From positions 17,732 through 81,731 of the forward strand of contig NZ_NISX01000003.1 in assembly GCF_002591895.1 (NCBI RefSeq): DNA of 64,000 nt. Direction: 5' to 3'. The notes under the pieces were generated by a model. It did no database searches, had not been told where the DNA came from, and saw only the letters and a list, made by a program, of their open reading frames with translations. The position numbers and the translations under genes are program-made. The stretch comes from Lacimicrobium alkaliphilum. GTDB taxonomy: Bacteria; Pseudomonadota; Gammaproteobacteria; Enterobacterales; Alteromonadaceae. Positions 42,605-53,007 of this stretch are shown piece by piece (within the stretch, counting starts at the first letter, position 1; each line of letters starts with the position of its first letter).

Positions 42605-44893
42605 TTAGAATTGATAGGTTACTGAAACACCAAAGGTTCTGGGTGCTTTATAGGATGAAAATACGGTATTGTCCCAGGCGGCATACACCGTAGTGGAAGC
42701 AATATTCTGTTCATCAGTCAGGTTTTTACCCCATAACTGCACTGACCAGGTATCGTCCAGACTGGCCAGCTGAACACTGGCGTTCAGGGTCGTTTCAGAA
42801 TCAACATGGGTCAGTGGGTCGTTGGAATTATCGAAGAAGTATTCGTCCTGATACTGATAATCCAGTCTCGCGGACCAGTATCCTGCATCGGTTTCCCACT
42901 CATAAGTGGCAGCCATATTAAAACTGTGTTCAGGGGTACGGCGCATTCTGTTGCCCTGAAAGTCTTCGCCGTCAACTTCGAAGGAATCGGTAAACTCCGC
43001 ATCGATAAAGCCATAGCTACCGGTCAGTGTCAGGTTATCTGTCAGCAAAGCGGTCAGTTCCAGCTCCAGACCTTTGGCTTCACCGGTACCGTTTCTGACC
43101 TCAAGGTCATCCGGCGTATTGGGGCCGGTTTCAACCCAGATCTGATTCTGCATATCGGTATATTCGGTATAGAAAACGGCGGCATTGAGACGCAGGCGGT
43201 CATCAAAGGCCTGAGATTTAATACCCAGCTCGTGGTTTAAGGCAAATTCCGGGGCAAAAGCGAGAATGGCTTCTTCAGCACTTTCCGGGCCTTCACCATT
43301 AAATCCGCCGGCTTTATAGCCTCTGGAGAGTGAGTAATAGTAAAACAGATCTTTATCGGCTTTGTAATCTACAACCAGACTCGGTGTCCAGGCATCCCAT
43401 GACTCTGTGGTTGACACGTCATATTGTTCAACCCGGTTGCCGTCAAGATCCTGATGCAGCGTATCAAAGTTATCAAAACGTCGGCCGGAGGCGATAGAAC
43501 GGAAGTCTTTTTTATCCTCACTCCAGCGCAGACCAGCGGTAATCCGTAATTGCTCGCTCAGGTTATAACTGGCCTGGCCGAATACCGCATAGCTGTCGGT
43601 CACATTTGCAGTGGTGTTGTAGAGTGTACCGGTAGTGGTGCCCCACTGCGTGTGGAACCAGTAATTCACCATTTCATCGCGTTCAATATCCTGGCGCATA
43701 TAATAGGCACCCAACTGCCAGTCCACCGCACCCTCTGCGCCGGCAAGACGAAACTCCTGAGAAAACTGTGATGACACCTCGTCTTTCTGCTGGTACCACA
43801 TATCATCTACCTGCATTGCAGCTATCTCAGCATCATCGGCCACGGTGTTGTTGGCCGGGTCACCCCAGGGGTCAAAAAACACCGAAGTGTCTACCAGACC
43901 AGCGGCGGCATTTTCAAAGAAGGAAAAATCATTGTCACGATAGGCAGTAATAGAGGTCAGCGTGGCGTTAGCCAGCTGATAATCCACCTTGGCACTGACA
44001 CCTTTTACTTTGGCCTTTTCAAAACCATCGAATTCATTTTTTGCGTTGCGCGGATCGTCGCTGATAAAAGGCTGGTTGCGGCCTTCGCTGTAGCTGATAT
44101 AGCGTACCGGTGGCACCGAGTCAGAGTCAGACGCATCGGCACTGACCAGAATCTCCAGGTCATCGCTGGGGGTAAAAAGTAACTGACCACGCAGGTTGTA
44201 TCTGTCCATGGTGTCAGCGTCATTGCCGGTAAAGGTGTTTTCACCAAAACCATCGCGCTTTGTTGCGCTGAATGCCAGCTTGCCGCCAACATTGTCAGAG
44301 ATCCCTCCGGTCACATAGCCCTTACCTTCAAGCAGACCGTAATTGCCCACATTCAGTTCCACTTTCCCTTCGGGATACGCCAGTGACGGCTTGCGGGTAA
44401 TAAAATTAATTGCGCCACCGACCACATTCTTACCGTATAACGTGCCCTGCGGGCCACGCAACACTTCAACACTGGCCAAATCGTACAGATCCATTGCTGC
44501 AGCAACACCGCGGGATATGTATACCCCATCAACATAAACACCAATGGCCGCACCAGCGCCGGCGCTTTCAATATCGCTACCGATACCGCGCATAAAAAGT
44601 TCGGGCTCAGCGGCGTTATACACATTCATCTGAAAACCAGGCACACGCTCCGCTATACCATTGAGTGCATCAATTCTGGCGTCTTCAAGGTCACCCCCGC
44701 TGAAGGCAGAAATCGCGATAGGTGTTTCCTGCAAGCTTTCTACCTTATGTCTGGCAGTAACCTTAATCACTTCAATAGATTTAGCCGAGGATTCAGTGTC
44801 TGCGTCCTGTGCCATTGCGTTACCGGACAGCACCAGGGCAATGCTAATAGCCAGCGGGTGACGACGAATTGTAGGGTTTGAGGTAAATAACAT
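42605..44893 (-). CDS. TonB-dependent receptor beside the kynurenine genes
   Basis: This protein of about 762 residues has a signal peptide (ending NAMA), a plug (VEVLRGPQGTLYGKNVVGGAINF by its ends VEVLRG and GAINF) and a barrel ending FGVSVTYQF. The plug is of the widespread 'iron complex/pesticin-like' Alteromonadales type. ATG 44893 has GGAGGAGCT upstream; an earlier in-frame start lacks an SD. It is divergent from kynU. Transport of tryptophan or kynurenine is only a guess from position. Confidence 0.84.
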   Translation of the reverse strand: MLFTSNPTIRRHPLAISIALVLSGNAMAQDADTESSAKSIEVIKVTARHKVESLQETPIAISAFSGGDLEDARIDALNGIAERVPGFQMNVYNAAEPELFMRGIGSDIESAGAGAAIGVYVDGVYISRGVAAAMDLYDLASVEVLRGPQGTLYGKNVVGGAINFITRKPSLAYPEGKVELNVGNYGLLEGKGYVTGGISDNVGGKLAFSATKRDGFGENTFTGNDADTMDRYNLRGQLLFTPSDDLEILVSADASDSDSVPPVRYISYSEGRNQPFISDDPRNAKNEFDGFEKAKVKGVSAKVDYQLANATLTSITAYRDNDFSFFENAAAGLVDTSVFFDPWGDPANNTVADDAEIAAMQVDDMWYQQKDEVSSQFSQEFRLAGAEGAVDWQLGAYYMRQDIERDEMVNYWFHTQWGTTTGTLYNTTANVTDSYAVFGQASYNLSEQLRITAGLRWSEDKKDFRSIASGRRFDNFDTLHQDLDGNRVEQYDVSTTESWDAWTPSLVVDYKADKDLFYYYSLSRGYKAGGFNGEGPESAEEAILAFAPEFALNHELGIKSQAFDDRLRLNAAVFYTEYTDMQNQIWVETGPNTPDDLEVRNGTGEAKGLELELTALLTDNLTLTGSYGFIDAEFTDSFEVDGEDFQGNRMRRTPEHSFNMAATYEWETDAGYWSARLDYQYQDEYFFDNSNDPLTHVDSETTLNASVQLASLDDTWSVQLWGKNLTDEQNIASTTVYAAWDNTVFSSYKAPRTFGVSVTYQF

Positions 44894-45326
44894 CTTAGCG
44901 AGCTCCTCCCCGGTAACCAGGGTCAAGGTTGTGATTATAATGGACCAGAGGCAAGTTCCCCTGTCGCTGTGAAATAACCCTAAGGGAGGTGTTGTTATAA
45001 TAGAAATACTTTGTTTCGACGTTGCTATAACAATTTTTACATACCTGTAACATTAGCGATGTCGCTATCCGCAGGTTACCGTTGTCGATGACTGAATACA
45101 ATTTACGGCTGCGGCCATTCAAACCATAAGTTCTCATTTTCAGCCTGTGCTGATAGCCATGCCGTGTAACTCACTGGTATCTTGTCAGCGACAAATTCCG
45201 GCAACAGACATATAAATAATGATATAGCTGGCGGCATTATTATTATTTTTAATAAAAGTTACAACTCTCTAACATAACTCCATCAATGTCGTTTAACCGC
45301 GGCTAAAACGTATTGGCAGATTTATC
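44894..45326. other. Divergent intergenic region, TonB receptor/kynU
   Basis: This 433-base AT-rich region contains TATAAT-like boxes (44936-44941 and near 44992) and poly-T/A tracts before kynU. No GTATAC operator and no convincing open frame was found. It should hold both divergent promoters; the LysR product at 57323 may act here. Confidence 0.4.
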
Positions 45327-46565
45327 ATGACCTATAACAGAGAATATTTTGAACAGCTGGACCAACAGGACCCACTGGCACCGTTCCGGGACCAGTTCGC
45401 CTTAAACGCGGGAGAGATTTACCTCGATGGCAACTCCCTTGGGGCCCGCCCCAAAAAGGCGGCACAACGGGCTGTACAAGTCATGGAGCAGGAGTGGGGA
45501 AAGGACCTGATCCGCAGCTGGAATACCCATAACTGGTTTGAATTGCCTTATCGTATTGGCGACAAGATCGCCAGCCTCATCGGGGCCGATAAGGGTGAGG
45601 TAGTGTGTACCGATGCGACCGGTATCAATCTTTACAAGGCCGTCGCCACGGCACTGAAGCTCGCCCCGAAACGCAAAGTGGTCTTGATGGAAGGCAGCAA
45701 CTTTCCCACCAACAACTATATGATTCAGGGCCTGGTGGCCCAGCTGGGCGACGGGTACGAAGTACGGTTTGCCGAAGACCATGAATTTGCAGAAAAGATT
45801 GATGAGGATGTGGCGGTTGTATGCCTGACTCAGGTGCATTACAAAACCGGCCGCCTGCTCGATATGCAGGCCATCACTGAACAGGCCCAGCACAAAGGTT
45901 GCCTGGTGGTGTGGGATCTGTGTCATAGCGCCGGTGCTTTGCCGGTGGATTTAAATGCAGCCAACGCCGACCTGGCTGTTGGCTGCACCTACAAATACCT
46001 CAATGGTGGTCCGGGCAGTCAGGCGTTTATCTTTGTCGCCAGACGCCATCAGAATAAAGTCAATCAGCCTCTGAGTGGTTGGTGGGGCCATAGTGCACCG
46101 TTTAACTTTGAGCGCGACTACCAGCCCGGAGAAGGGATCAGTCAGATGCTGACCGGCACCCAGGGAATACTCGGCCTGGCCGTTACCGAAGTCGGAATCG
46201 ATGTTATGTGTGCAGCAGATATGCAGCAGATCCGGGCTAAATCCCAGGCGCTGACCCGCTACTTCATTGAACTGGTAGAAGAACGGTGTGGCCAGTTTGA
46301 TTTTACTCTGGTCAGTCCCCGCGAGGATGAATTACGCGGCAGCCAGGTAGCGTTCAGCCATGCTCAGGGCTACCCGATCATGCAGGCGTTGATTGACGCC
46401 GGCGTAGTGGGCGACTTCCGGGCTCCGGATATTTTACGCTTTGGGTTTGCCCCCTTGTATAACAGCTATTGTGATATCTGGGACGCCGTTGAGCGCTTTC
46501 ACGACATTATGCTCACAGAGCGCTGGAAACAACCCCGCTTTAATCAACGTCATGCCGTTACCTGA
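45327..46565 (+). CDS. kynU: Kynureninase
   Basis: KynU cleaves kynurenine or 3-hydroxykynurenine to anthranilate or 3-hydroxyanthranilate plus alanine, with pyridoxal phosphate. The 412-residue chain has the PLP lysine Lys223 (CTYKYLNGGPG), DGNSLGA near residue 34, the WDLCHSAGA aspartate and the GWWGH motif. It is the first gene of the SNF transporter-acetaldehyde dehydrogenase-aldolase run, and its neighbours consume 3-hydroxyanthranilate, not anthranilate. The physiological substrate is therefore probably 3-hydroxykynurenine. The SD is weak. Confidence 0.93.
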   Translation: MTYNREYFEQLDQQDPLAPFRDQFALNAGEIYLDGNSLGARPKKAAQRAVQVMEQEWGKDLIRSWNTHNWFELPYRIGDKIASLIGADKGEVVCTDATGINLYKAVATALKLAPKRKVVLMEGSNFPTNNYMIQGLVAQLGDGYEVRFAEDHEFAEKIDEDVAVVCLTQVHYKTGRLLDMQAITEQAQHKGCLVVWDLCHSAGALPVDLNAANADLAVGCTYKYLNGGPGSQAFIFVARRHQNKVNQPLSGWWGHSAPFNFERDYQPGEGISQMLTGTQGILGLAVTEVGIDVMCAADMQQIRAKSQALTRYFIELVEERCGQFDFTLVSPREDELRGSQVAFSHAQGYPIMQALIDAGVVGDFRAPDILRFGFAPLYNSYCDIWDAVERFHDIMLTERWKQPRFNQRHAVT

Positions 46566-46606
46566 ACAAAATCTGGCCCTATAGCCATTGTTAGAGAGGA
46601 ACTGAA

Positions 46607-47977
46607 ATGTCAGACAGTCGCACAGCGCCACAGTGGTCTTCACACTTTGCTTTTATGATGGCGTCCATCGGCACCGCGGTGGGGCTGGCAAACATCTGGC
46701 GTTTTCCTTATACCACCGGTATGAACGGCGGCGGCGCCTTTGTGTTTATCTATATTCTCGCCGCCCTGATGATTGCCATGCCGGTACTGATTGCAGAACT
46801 GATGGTAGGTCGCCGGGGGCGTAACAGCCCGCCACAGGCCATCGCCACAGTCGCCCGTGAGTCAAGAGGCAGTTCCATGTGGCGTCATATGGGAAATCTT
46901 GGCGTGCTCGGAGCAATACTGGTGCTGTCCTTCTATGCCATTGTGGGCGGCTGGACCATGGCCTACGTGCTGGAACTGGCATCGGGTAAGTTACAGGGTA
47001 TGAACGCCGCAGCAGTAGCGGGTGTATTCGACAATCTGCAAGCGGCCCCGGGGCTGATTCTTTTCTGGCATATTCTGTTTCTGGCTCTGGTGGTGGGTAT
47101 TTCTTCACTGGGACTGGCATCGGGCGTCGAGCGCCTGGTTAAAATCGTTATGCCGCTGTTGTTTGTGATGCTACTGATGATGGTGGGCTACGCTGCCTGG
47201 ATTGGCGATTTTGCCGCAGCACTGGCGTTTTTATTCACCCCGGACTTTTCTAAAGTCACGCCGGGCGTTGTACTGGAAGCTACCGGACAAGCCTTTTTTT
47301 CTATCAGTGTCGGACTGACCAATTTAATGGTCTACGGCGCCTATATGAATAAAGCCACTTCGATTCCCCGCTCTTCTGTCACCATTGTGGCTGCAGACAC
47401 ACTGGTTGCACTGCTAGCCGGCCTGGCCATTTTCCCAATCATTTTTGCCTTTGGGCTGAATCCTGCGGAAGGCCCCGGACTGGTATTTGTGTCACTGCCG
47501 GTAGCCTTTGCACAAATGCCCGCCGGCGCACTGCTCGGCGCTCTGTTCTTTACCTTGCTGTTTTTCGCGGCATTGACCTCTGCTATCTGTATGCTCGAAG
47601 TCCCCACATCCTGGTTAGTCAATAAAACCCAATGGTCCCGCCGTCGAGCCACCTTGTGTGCCGGCTCTATGGCATGGGCACTGGGCATTCTGGCGGCGTT
47701 GTCTTTCAATATTCTGGCTGACGTGTATCCGCTTGGCTTTATACCGGCCTTTGCCTCCACCACGTTTTTTGGCCTGTTTGACTATTTCACCTCCAATATT
47801 GCTATGCCACTGGGCGGGATCTGTGTGGTGATCTTTGTCGGCTGGGTTGTCGCCAGGCATGTCAGTGCCGACGAGTTAGGTTGGCAGCCAGACAGCTACA
47901 GATACAAGATATGGCTTTGGGTTTCCCGACTGATCGCGCCCGGAGTACTGCTGCTGATGTTTATCAATAATTTCTGA
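46607..47977 (+). CDS. Neurotransmitter:sodium symporter (SNF) family transporter
   Basis: This 456-residue Na+-dependent transporter has about 11-12 helices and the LeuT-fold signature at TM1 ([14 protein letters not shown] by its ends GTAVG and RFPY), plus GGGAFVFIY. Bacterial members such as TnaT import tryptophan and other amino acids. Lying between kynU and the lower-pathway genes, it is a good candidate for tryptophan or kynurenine uptake. GAGAGGAAC precedes the ATG. Confidence 0.87.
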   Translation: MSDSRTAPQWSSHFAFMMASIGTAVGLANIWRFPYTTGMNGGGAFVFIYILAALMIAMPVLIAELMVGRRGRNSPPQAIATVARESRGSSMWRHMGNLGVLGAILVLSFYAIVGGWTMAYVLELASGKLQGMNAAAVAGVFDNLQAAPGLILFWHILFLALVVGISSLGLASGVERLVKIVMPLLFVMLLMMVGYAAWIGDFAAALAFLFTPDFSKVTPGVVLEATGQAFFSISVGLTNLMVYGAYMNKATSIPRSSVTIVAADTLVALLAGLAIFPIIFAFGLNPAEGPGLVFVSLPVAFAQMPAGALLGALFFTLLFFAALTSAICMLEVPTSWLVNKTQWSRRRATLCAGSMAWALGILAALSFNILADVYPLGFIPAFASTTFFGLFDYFTSNIAMPLGGICVVIFVGWVVARHVSADELGWQPDSYRYKIWLWVSRLIAPGVLLLMFINNF

Positions 47978-48015
47978 TCCCGCGCTTTTTTCACCTAAAA
48001 ATTCATGAGGCTATT

Positions 48016-48900
48016 ATGAGTAACAAAATAAATGCCGCCATTATCGGGCCGGGAAATATCGGTACCGATCTGCTCTACAAGGCGCTACGCAGCGAGCGCA
48101 TCAATCCGGTGCTGATGATAGGAGTTGACCCGGCTTCGGAGGGGTTAAAACGTGCCGACAAGCTGGGTATTAAAACCTGTGCCACAGGGGTAGAAGGCGC
48201 ATTGGCGCTGATTCGGGAACTGAATATCGGCATCGCTTTTGATGCCACCTCGGCCTATGCCCACAAAGCCAACGCCGAGAAACTCAATCCTCTGGGCGTC
48301 ACCATGGTGGATCTGACCCCAGCTGCCATCGGCCCGTTCTGTGTTCCCCCGGTAAACCTGGATAAACTGGAACCCGGCAAACTCAACAATGTGAATATGG
48401 TGACCTGCGGCGGACAGGCCACTATTCCCATGGTGGCGGCAGTCAGCCAGGTTCAGGCGGTTTCGTACGCCGAAATTGTGGCAACGGTGTCCAGCCGCTC
48501 TGTCGGCCCCGGTACCCGTCAAAACATCGATGAATTCACCCGTACTACGGCCAGCGCCGTGGAATCAGTGGGTGGAGCCAGTCAGGGCAAGGCCATCATT
48601 ATTATCAATCCGGCCGAACCCCCGCTAATCATGCGTGACACCATTCATTGTCTGTGCGAGCAACAACCGGATGAGCAAGCCATCACCGAATCAGTGCTGA
48701 AAATGGTGGAAAAGGTACAGGCTTATGTGCCCGGATACCGACTCAAAAATGGCCCGGTGTTTGATGGACATAAAGTGTCTATTTATCTTGAGGTAGAGGG
48801 CAGAGGTGACTTCTTACCCAATTACGCCGGCAATCTCGACATTATGACCGCTGCCGGTCTGCACACCGCTGAATTGATTGCACAGCATAAACTGGCCTGA
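48016..48900 (+). CDS. nbaJ: Acetaldehyde dehydrogenase (acylating)
   Basis: This enzyme oxidises acetaldehyde to acetyl-CoA with CoA and NAD+, working in a channelled complex with the aldolase encoded next. The 294-residue chain has the Rossmann motif [12 protein letters not shown], the nucleophile cysteine in [13 protein letters not shown] and the conserved [14 protein letters not shown]. It matches MhpF/DmpF-type enzymes. GAGG lies upstream and the aldolase gene follows by 10 bases. It acts at the end of the 3-hydroxyanthranilate pathway. Confidence 0.93.
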   Translation: MSNKINAAIIGPGNIGTDLLYKALRSERINPVLMIGVDPASEGLKRADKLGIKTCATGVEGALALIRELNIGIAFDATSAYAHKANAEKLNPLGVTMVDLTPAAIGPFCVPPVNLDKLEPGKLNNVNMVTCGGQATIPMVAAVSQVQAVSYAEIVATVSSRSVGPGTRQNIDEFTRTTASAVESVGGASQGKAIIIINPAEPPLIMRDTIHCLCEQQPDEQAITESVLKMVEKVQAYVPGYRLKNGPVFDGHKVSIYLEVEGRGDFLPNYAGNLDIMTAAGLHTAELIAQHKLA

Positions 48901-48910
48901 GGAGAATCTG

Positions 48911-49930
48911 ATGAATCTGACCAACAAAACTGTCACGCTGCATGATATGAGTCTGCGTGACGGCATGCATGCTAAACAACACCAAATTTCATTACAGCAA
49001 ATGGTCGATATTGCTACGGGTCTGGATCAGGCCGGCATGCCCATGATTGAAGTCACTCATGGTGACGGGCTTGGCGGTGCCTCCCTGAATTATGGCTTTG
49101 CGGCACACAGCGATGAAGACTACCTCAAAGCGGTAATTCCAAAACTACGTCAGGCAAAAGTCTCTGCTTTGCTGCTGCCCGGCATTGGTACCGTGGACCA
49201 TCTGCGTATGGCCAGAGATCTGGGTGTAAGCTGTATCCGGGTTGCCACTCACTGCACCGAAGCGGATGTGTCAGAGCAACATATTGGCCTTTCTGCCAAA
49301 CTGGGGCTGGACACCGTCGGCTTTCTGATGATGGCGCATATGATCAGTGCCGAGCAATTACTGGAACAGGCAAAGCTGATGGAATCTTACGGGGCCAACT
49401 GTATTTACTGTACCGATTCTGCCGGTTTTATGTTGCCCGATGAAGTGACAGCCAAGATCGGACTGTTGCGCCGGGAATTGTCAGATGAAACCGAAATCGG
49501 TTTTCATGGCCATCATAATCTGGCAATGGGAGTAGCCAACTCGCTGGCGGCCATCGAAGCAGGCGCAGCGCGTATCGACGGTTCAGTGGCCGGACTGGGT
49601 GCCGGAGCCGGCAACACACCGCTTGAGGTTCTGGTGGCGGTACTGGATCGCATGGGGGCTCGGCACAATATCGATCTGTATAAAATCATGGATGTGGCAG
49701 AAGACCTGGTAGTGCCGATGATGGACCAGCCGATCAGAGTCGACAGAGACGCCCTGACGCTGGGCTATGCAGGTGTTTACTCTTCCTTCCTGCTGTTTGC
49801 CAAACGTGCAGAGGCGCGTCATGGTGTCAGCGCAAGGGATATACTGGTCGAACTGGGTAAACGCGGTACGGTAGGTGGTCAGGAAGATATGATTGAAGAC
49901 CTGGCACTGGATATGGCCCGGAAAAAGTAG
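48911..49930 (+). CDS. nbaI: 4-hydroxy-2-oxovalerate aldolase
   Basis: This enzyme cleaves 4-hydroxy-2-oxovalerate to pyruvate and acetaldehyde and passes acetaldehyde to its partner dehydrogenase. The 339-residue TIM-barrel protein has the HMGL-type start [11 protein letters not shown], metal-binding [11 protein letters not shown], and the DSAGFM strand, as in MhpE/DmpG. The ATG at 48911 has GGAG seven bases upstream. It ends the rightward kynU unit; no intrinsic terminator is visible immediately after it. Confidence 0.93.
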   Translation: MNLTNKTVTLHDMSLRDGMHAKQHQISLQQMVDIATGLDQAGMPMIEVTHGDGLGGASLNYGFAAHSDEDYLKAVIPKLRQAKVSALLLPGIGTVDHLRMARDLGVSCIRVATHCTEADVSEQHIGLSAKLGLDTVGFLMMAHMISAEQLLEQAKLMESYGANCIYCTDSAGFMLPDEVTAKIGLLRRELSDETEIGFHGHHNLAMGVANSLAAIEAGAARIDGSVAGLGAGAGNTPLEVLVAVLDRMGARHNIDLYKIMDVAEDLVVPMMDQPIRVDRDALTLGYAGVYSSFLLFAKRAEARHGVSARDILVELGKRGTVGGQEDMIEDLALDMARKK

Positions 49931-49943
49931 CTACCGCCTGTCA

Positions 49944-50024
49944 TGCCCGAGTGCCGTTATCGGGCATCCAGTGACTTTGAGCACCACAAGATTCACCGCA
50001 GAGGGGCAGAAAACGCAGGGAGCA
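49944..50024 (+). repeat. Dispersed CACAGAG-type repeat, copy 3, with hairpin
   Basis: TGCCCGA and TCGGGCA form a hairpin (49944-49950 and 49960-49966). It is followed by CATCCAGTGACTTTGAGCAC, then CACAAGATTCACCGCAGAGG, which aligns with 30156-30200. This copy sits between the convergent aldolase and LVIVD genes. The rest of 49931-50193 holds no gene I can support. Confidence 0.5.
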
Positions 50025-50193
50025 GTTCTCTGCCGACCACCAGCTCCGTAGCCTGTGATACAGCGAAACGGAATCCGGGAACCCCCTCGGGCAATCCAGC
50101 ACCCTTTAAATACCCCATGTTCGTACAGGTAGTCTCCCGTTGTCGAAGGTGCTGGACACGTCCGCTGCGCTCCTTGCAGGTTACGCCGGAATC

Positions 50194-50215
50194 AAAAAAG
50201 GGAGCCGAAGCCCCC
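50194..50215 (-). terminator. Intrinsic terminator of the nba operon
   Basis: On the minus strand GGGGGC and GCTCCC pair (one G-U) around a TTCG tetraloop, followed by TTTTTT. It lies 22 bases after the stop at 50238 and ends the long leftward operon. Confidence 0.85.
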
Positions 50216-50237
50216 TGTGTATGAATACCATTATCAA

Positions 50238-51962
50238 CTACCGGGGTGGCCAGGGCGCCGCTGGCGCGCTGAAGCTCGGCTCACCCAGTAACGGACTCGA
50301 CAGCGCATAGAAGCCATGGTTGGTAAACAACCAGAACAGGTTGCGGTCATATTCCACATGAACCGCATGTGACAGGTTGCCCATGGCATAGCTGGCTACC
50401 TTATCCGGCGCGAAAGGGGGCACAAAATAGGCCGCAATTTCCGGGTTGTCCGGATTGGACACATCAAATACCTGTAACCCGGCATTGTAGAAGTTAAACG
50501 GCAATATGCCCTGTTTGGCAACGCCAGGCTGATGATAGGCGCCGGTGCGTTTAGGCCCGAAGCTGCCACGGCGCTGACAAAAATCAGTGAATGCTGCGTC
50601 TTCAGGCGGCTTTGGCCTTGGCATAATGCCTTTTTCAACCGGATTAGCCGGATCTGACACATCGATGATATGAATGTTTTTGTAGGGTTCATAACAATCT
50701 TCATTCAGCGGGTAACCGCTGAAATACACCAGCCCGGTTTCCTCCACCTGAGAAACGTCGATGAAATCCCCTTCAGTGCCAGCGATATTGGGCGGGAATT
50801 TCAGGTTACCGACCACTTTCATATTGCTCGGGTCGCTGATATCCACCACATAGAATCCAAGACCACCCATCGCGGCATAACCATACTTTGCATCTTTGTC
50901 GGGCAGAAACAGGGCCATACGTGCCCCCATCCATGAAGTACGGTTACCCACACGGGCGTCGGCTCTGTACACCGCTTCATGCCCGGGATCTCCGATAATC
51001 TGACCCGGTACCGACAGCATATCCAGTAATCTGGGGTTAGCAGGATCAGACATATCCCAGGCCTGATAGCCGGCACTGTAGAGATCATTGGGATACTCGG
51101 TCAGACCATAACGTTTGTCGGGTGCCGCAGCCACATACATAATGCCGTCGCCATAGTAGGCCGGAATATCACGAACACCGGAACCCTGCTGTTCGCCCAC
51201 TGGCGCATCAGGATGTAAAATATCGGTGGTGCGTTCAGCCAGTAAGGTCCAGTCTTCGGGCATTGGTCCTTTCATTTCATAGACTTTGAAGCCTTTCAGG
51301 TGAGGGCTGTTACGAATCGCTGCAACCTTATCGGGTTGGCGATACTTATCTCTTAACAAGCCAAAACGACGGATCTCATAAGCCTGTACCATCACATAAT
51401 TCTGCCGCTTCTCGCTCCACTGGATTGAGGCTGCTCCCATCATCTCGCCTTCGGCAAACGGATTCACCGGCTCCCCCCCTCCGTCGGGCCCCCAGGTGTG
51501 GCCTTTGGTGAGCAACAGCTCTGCACTTTTCGGGTTGGTAATATCGAAGATCTTCAGATCGCCGCGAACATACTGATACAGATACCGTTTACCATCAAAA
51601 TCAACGATATTCTGCCAGGTATGGAAGGGCTCAACCTGTATCGGATAGTAGGCTTCCACCTTCATATTTTTGATATAGCTGTTGGTATCCCAATAATCCA
51701 GCTGTCCTTCAAAAGGATGTGAATCGTGTGATTCCGGTGCGGCAACGGGATGTTTAAAACTGCCATCGCTCTGCATTCCATAACTTCCCGGTGCAGGAGG
51801 GTTAGGGCTTCTGTCTGATGACATGCCAGCCTGTATAGCCACCATAGGATCGTCTATTTTAATCGGCGCATCTTTACTGATGTCCCAGGGACTGGCATGA
51901 CTCGTTCCCATCATTGCCAAAGCTACAAGCACAGTTGAGCTGATACGGTTTACTTTGTTCAT
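50238..51962 (-). CDS. Exported LVIVD-repeat beta-propeller protein
   Basis: This protein of 574 residues has a signal peptide (ending SHAS) and repeated LVIVD-like blades (FYVVDISDPSNMKVV, IHIIDVSDPANPVEKG, LQVFDVSNPDNPEIA, KIFDITNPKSAELL). Proteins of this class are exported and of unknown function. ATG 51962 has AGGAG five bases upstream. It lies 41 bases after the decarboxylase gene with no terminator between, so it belongs to the 3-hydroxyanthranilate operon. That is unusual for a cytoplasmic pathway and hints at a surface or periplasmic accessory role. Confidence 0.78.
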   Translation of the reverse strand: MNKVNRISSTVLVALAMMGTSHASPWDISKDAPIKIDDPMVAIQAGMSSDRSPNPPAPGSYGMQSDGSFKHPVAAPESHDSHPFEGQLDYWDTNSYIKNMKVEAYYPIQVEPFHTWQNIVDFDGKRYLYQYVRGDLKIFDITNPKSAELLLTKGHTWGPDGGGEPVNPFAEGEMMGAASIQWSEKRQNYVMVQAYEIRRFGLLRDKYRQPDKVAAIRNSPHLKGFKVYEMKGPMPEDWTLLAERTTDILHPDAPVGEQQGSGVRDIPAYYGDGIMYVAAAPDKRYGLTEYPNDLYSAGYQAWDMSDPANPRLLDMLSVPGQIIGDPGHEAVYRADARVGNRTSWMGARMALFLPDKDAKYGYAAMGGLGFYVVDISDPSNMKVVGNLKFPPNIAGTEGDFIDVSQVEETGLVYFSGYPLNEDCYEPYKNIHIIDVSDPANPVEKGIMPRPKPPEDAAFTDFCQRRGSFGPKRTGAYHQPGVAKQGILPFNFYNAGLQVFDVSNPDNPEIAAYFVPPFAPDKVASYAMGNLSHAVHVEYDRNLFWLFTNHGFYALSSPLLGEPSFSAPAAPWPPR

Positions 51963-52003
51963 AGTGACTCCTGCAGACTCGATGGTCTTTGCTGTTATCG
52001 GGT

Positions 52004-52999
52004 TCAATCCAGGTTAAAAAACTCGGCGGCGTTGTGAGCCAGAATGCGAGATTTAACGCCGTCATTAAGTGTTGGATGGGTTTTCACCAGCTCACCGATC
52101 ACCTGCTCACCGAGCGGAAAGGGATAATCCGAACCCAGCATGACTCTCTTTTCGCCCATGGTCTTTACCAGCAAATCGAGCGCATCAGGATGAAATACGG
52201 CAGAGTCCACGTAGAACCTGTCCATATAGCTGGAAGGCAGATTGGGGCAGTCCTGACGCACAATATCGCGATGCCGCCAGGCATTGTCCACACGGCCAAT
52301 CAGGTAAGGGAAACTGCCGCCGCCATGAGCAAAGCAAATCTTCAGGCTTTGAGGTAAGCGTTCAAAGGCACCGGAGAGAATCAGTGACAAAATAGACAAC
52401 TGCGTTTCGGCCGGCATCGCCACCAGCCAGGGCAGCATATAATTAGGCATCCGTTCCGGTGCCATCATATCCCAGGGGTGAATCAGCACCGGCGCACCAA
52501 TATCGGCGCAATGATGCAAAAAGGTCACAATACCCTCATCATCAAGGTTCTTAAGACCTACGTGATTGCCTATCTGAACACCCACATGGCCATTATCCAT
52601 ACAGCGGCTGACTTCTTTGCAGGCTGCATCAATATCCTGCATCGGTACCTGACACAAGGCTTTAAGGCGATTGGGGGCAGGCTGACACATTTCCAGAGCC
52701 TGATCATTCAGCCATTGAGCCAGCGCCAGCGTTTGTTCTACAGGCCGATGGTAAGCAAAGAGTACCGGCGTAGCACAGATAATCTGTGTATCGATGCCCA
52801 GCACATCCATATCTGCCAGCCGTTTTTGACTGTCCCAGCAAGCATGGGTAATGGGCCGGAATACCTTACCATCGATGATAATATCGGCCTCTTCACCATT
52901 ACGGTGTACCACAGTTGGCCAGCCGTTATTGGAAAAACGACTGGCAAAGTCAGGCACCGTGGCCGGGAAAAAGTGTGCATGCATATCAATCAGTTTCAT
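52004..52999 (-). CDS. nbaD: 2-amino-3-carboxymuconate-6-semialdehyde decarboxylase (ACMSD)
   Basis: ACMSD decarboxylates the ring-fission product of 3-hydroxyanthranilate to 2-aminomuconate semialdehyde. The 331-residue amidohydrolase-family chain has the zinc HxH (DMHAHFF), the central histidine in VLIHPWDM, FAHGGGSFPYL, and the metal aspartate in LGSDYPFPLGE. The preferred start is ATG 52999 (GGAG upstream); a GTG at 53005 is also open. It follows the dioxygenase gene by 8 bases, so the unstable ACMS is consumed in place rather than cyclising to quinolinate. Confidence 0.93.
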   Translation of the reverse strand: MKLIDMHAHFFPATVPDFASRFSNNGWPTVVHRNGEEADIIIDGKVFRPITHACWDSQKRLADMDVLGIDTQIICATPVLFAYHRPVEQTLALAQWLNDQALEMCQPAPNRLKALCQVPMQDIDAACKEVSRCMDNGHVGVQIGNHVGLKNLDDEGIVTFLHHCADIGAPVLIHPWDMMAPERMPNYMLPWLVAMPAETQLSILSLILSGAFERLPQSLKICFAHGGGSFPYLIGRVDNAWRHRDIVRQDCPNLPSSYMDRFYVDSAVFHPDALDLLVKTMGEKRVMLGSDYPFPLGEQVIGELVKTHPTLNDGVKSRILAHNAAEFFNLD

Positions 53000-53007
53000 C
53001 GTCACTC

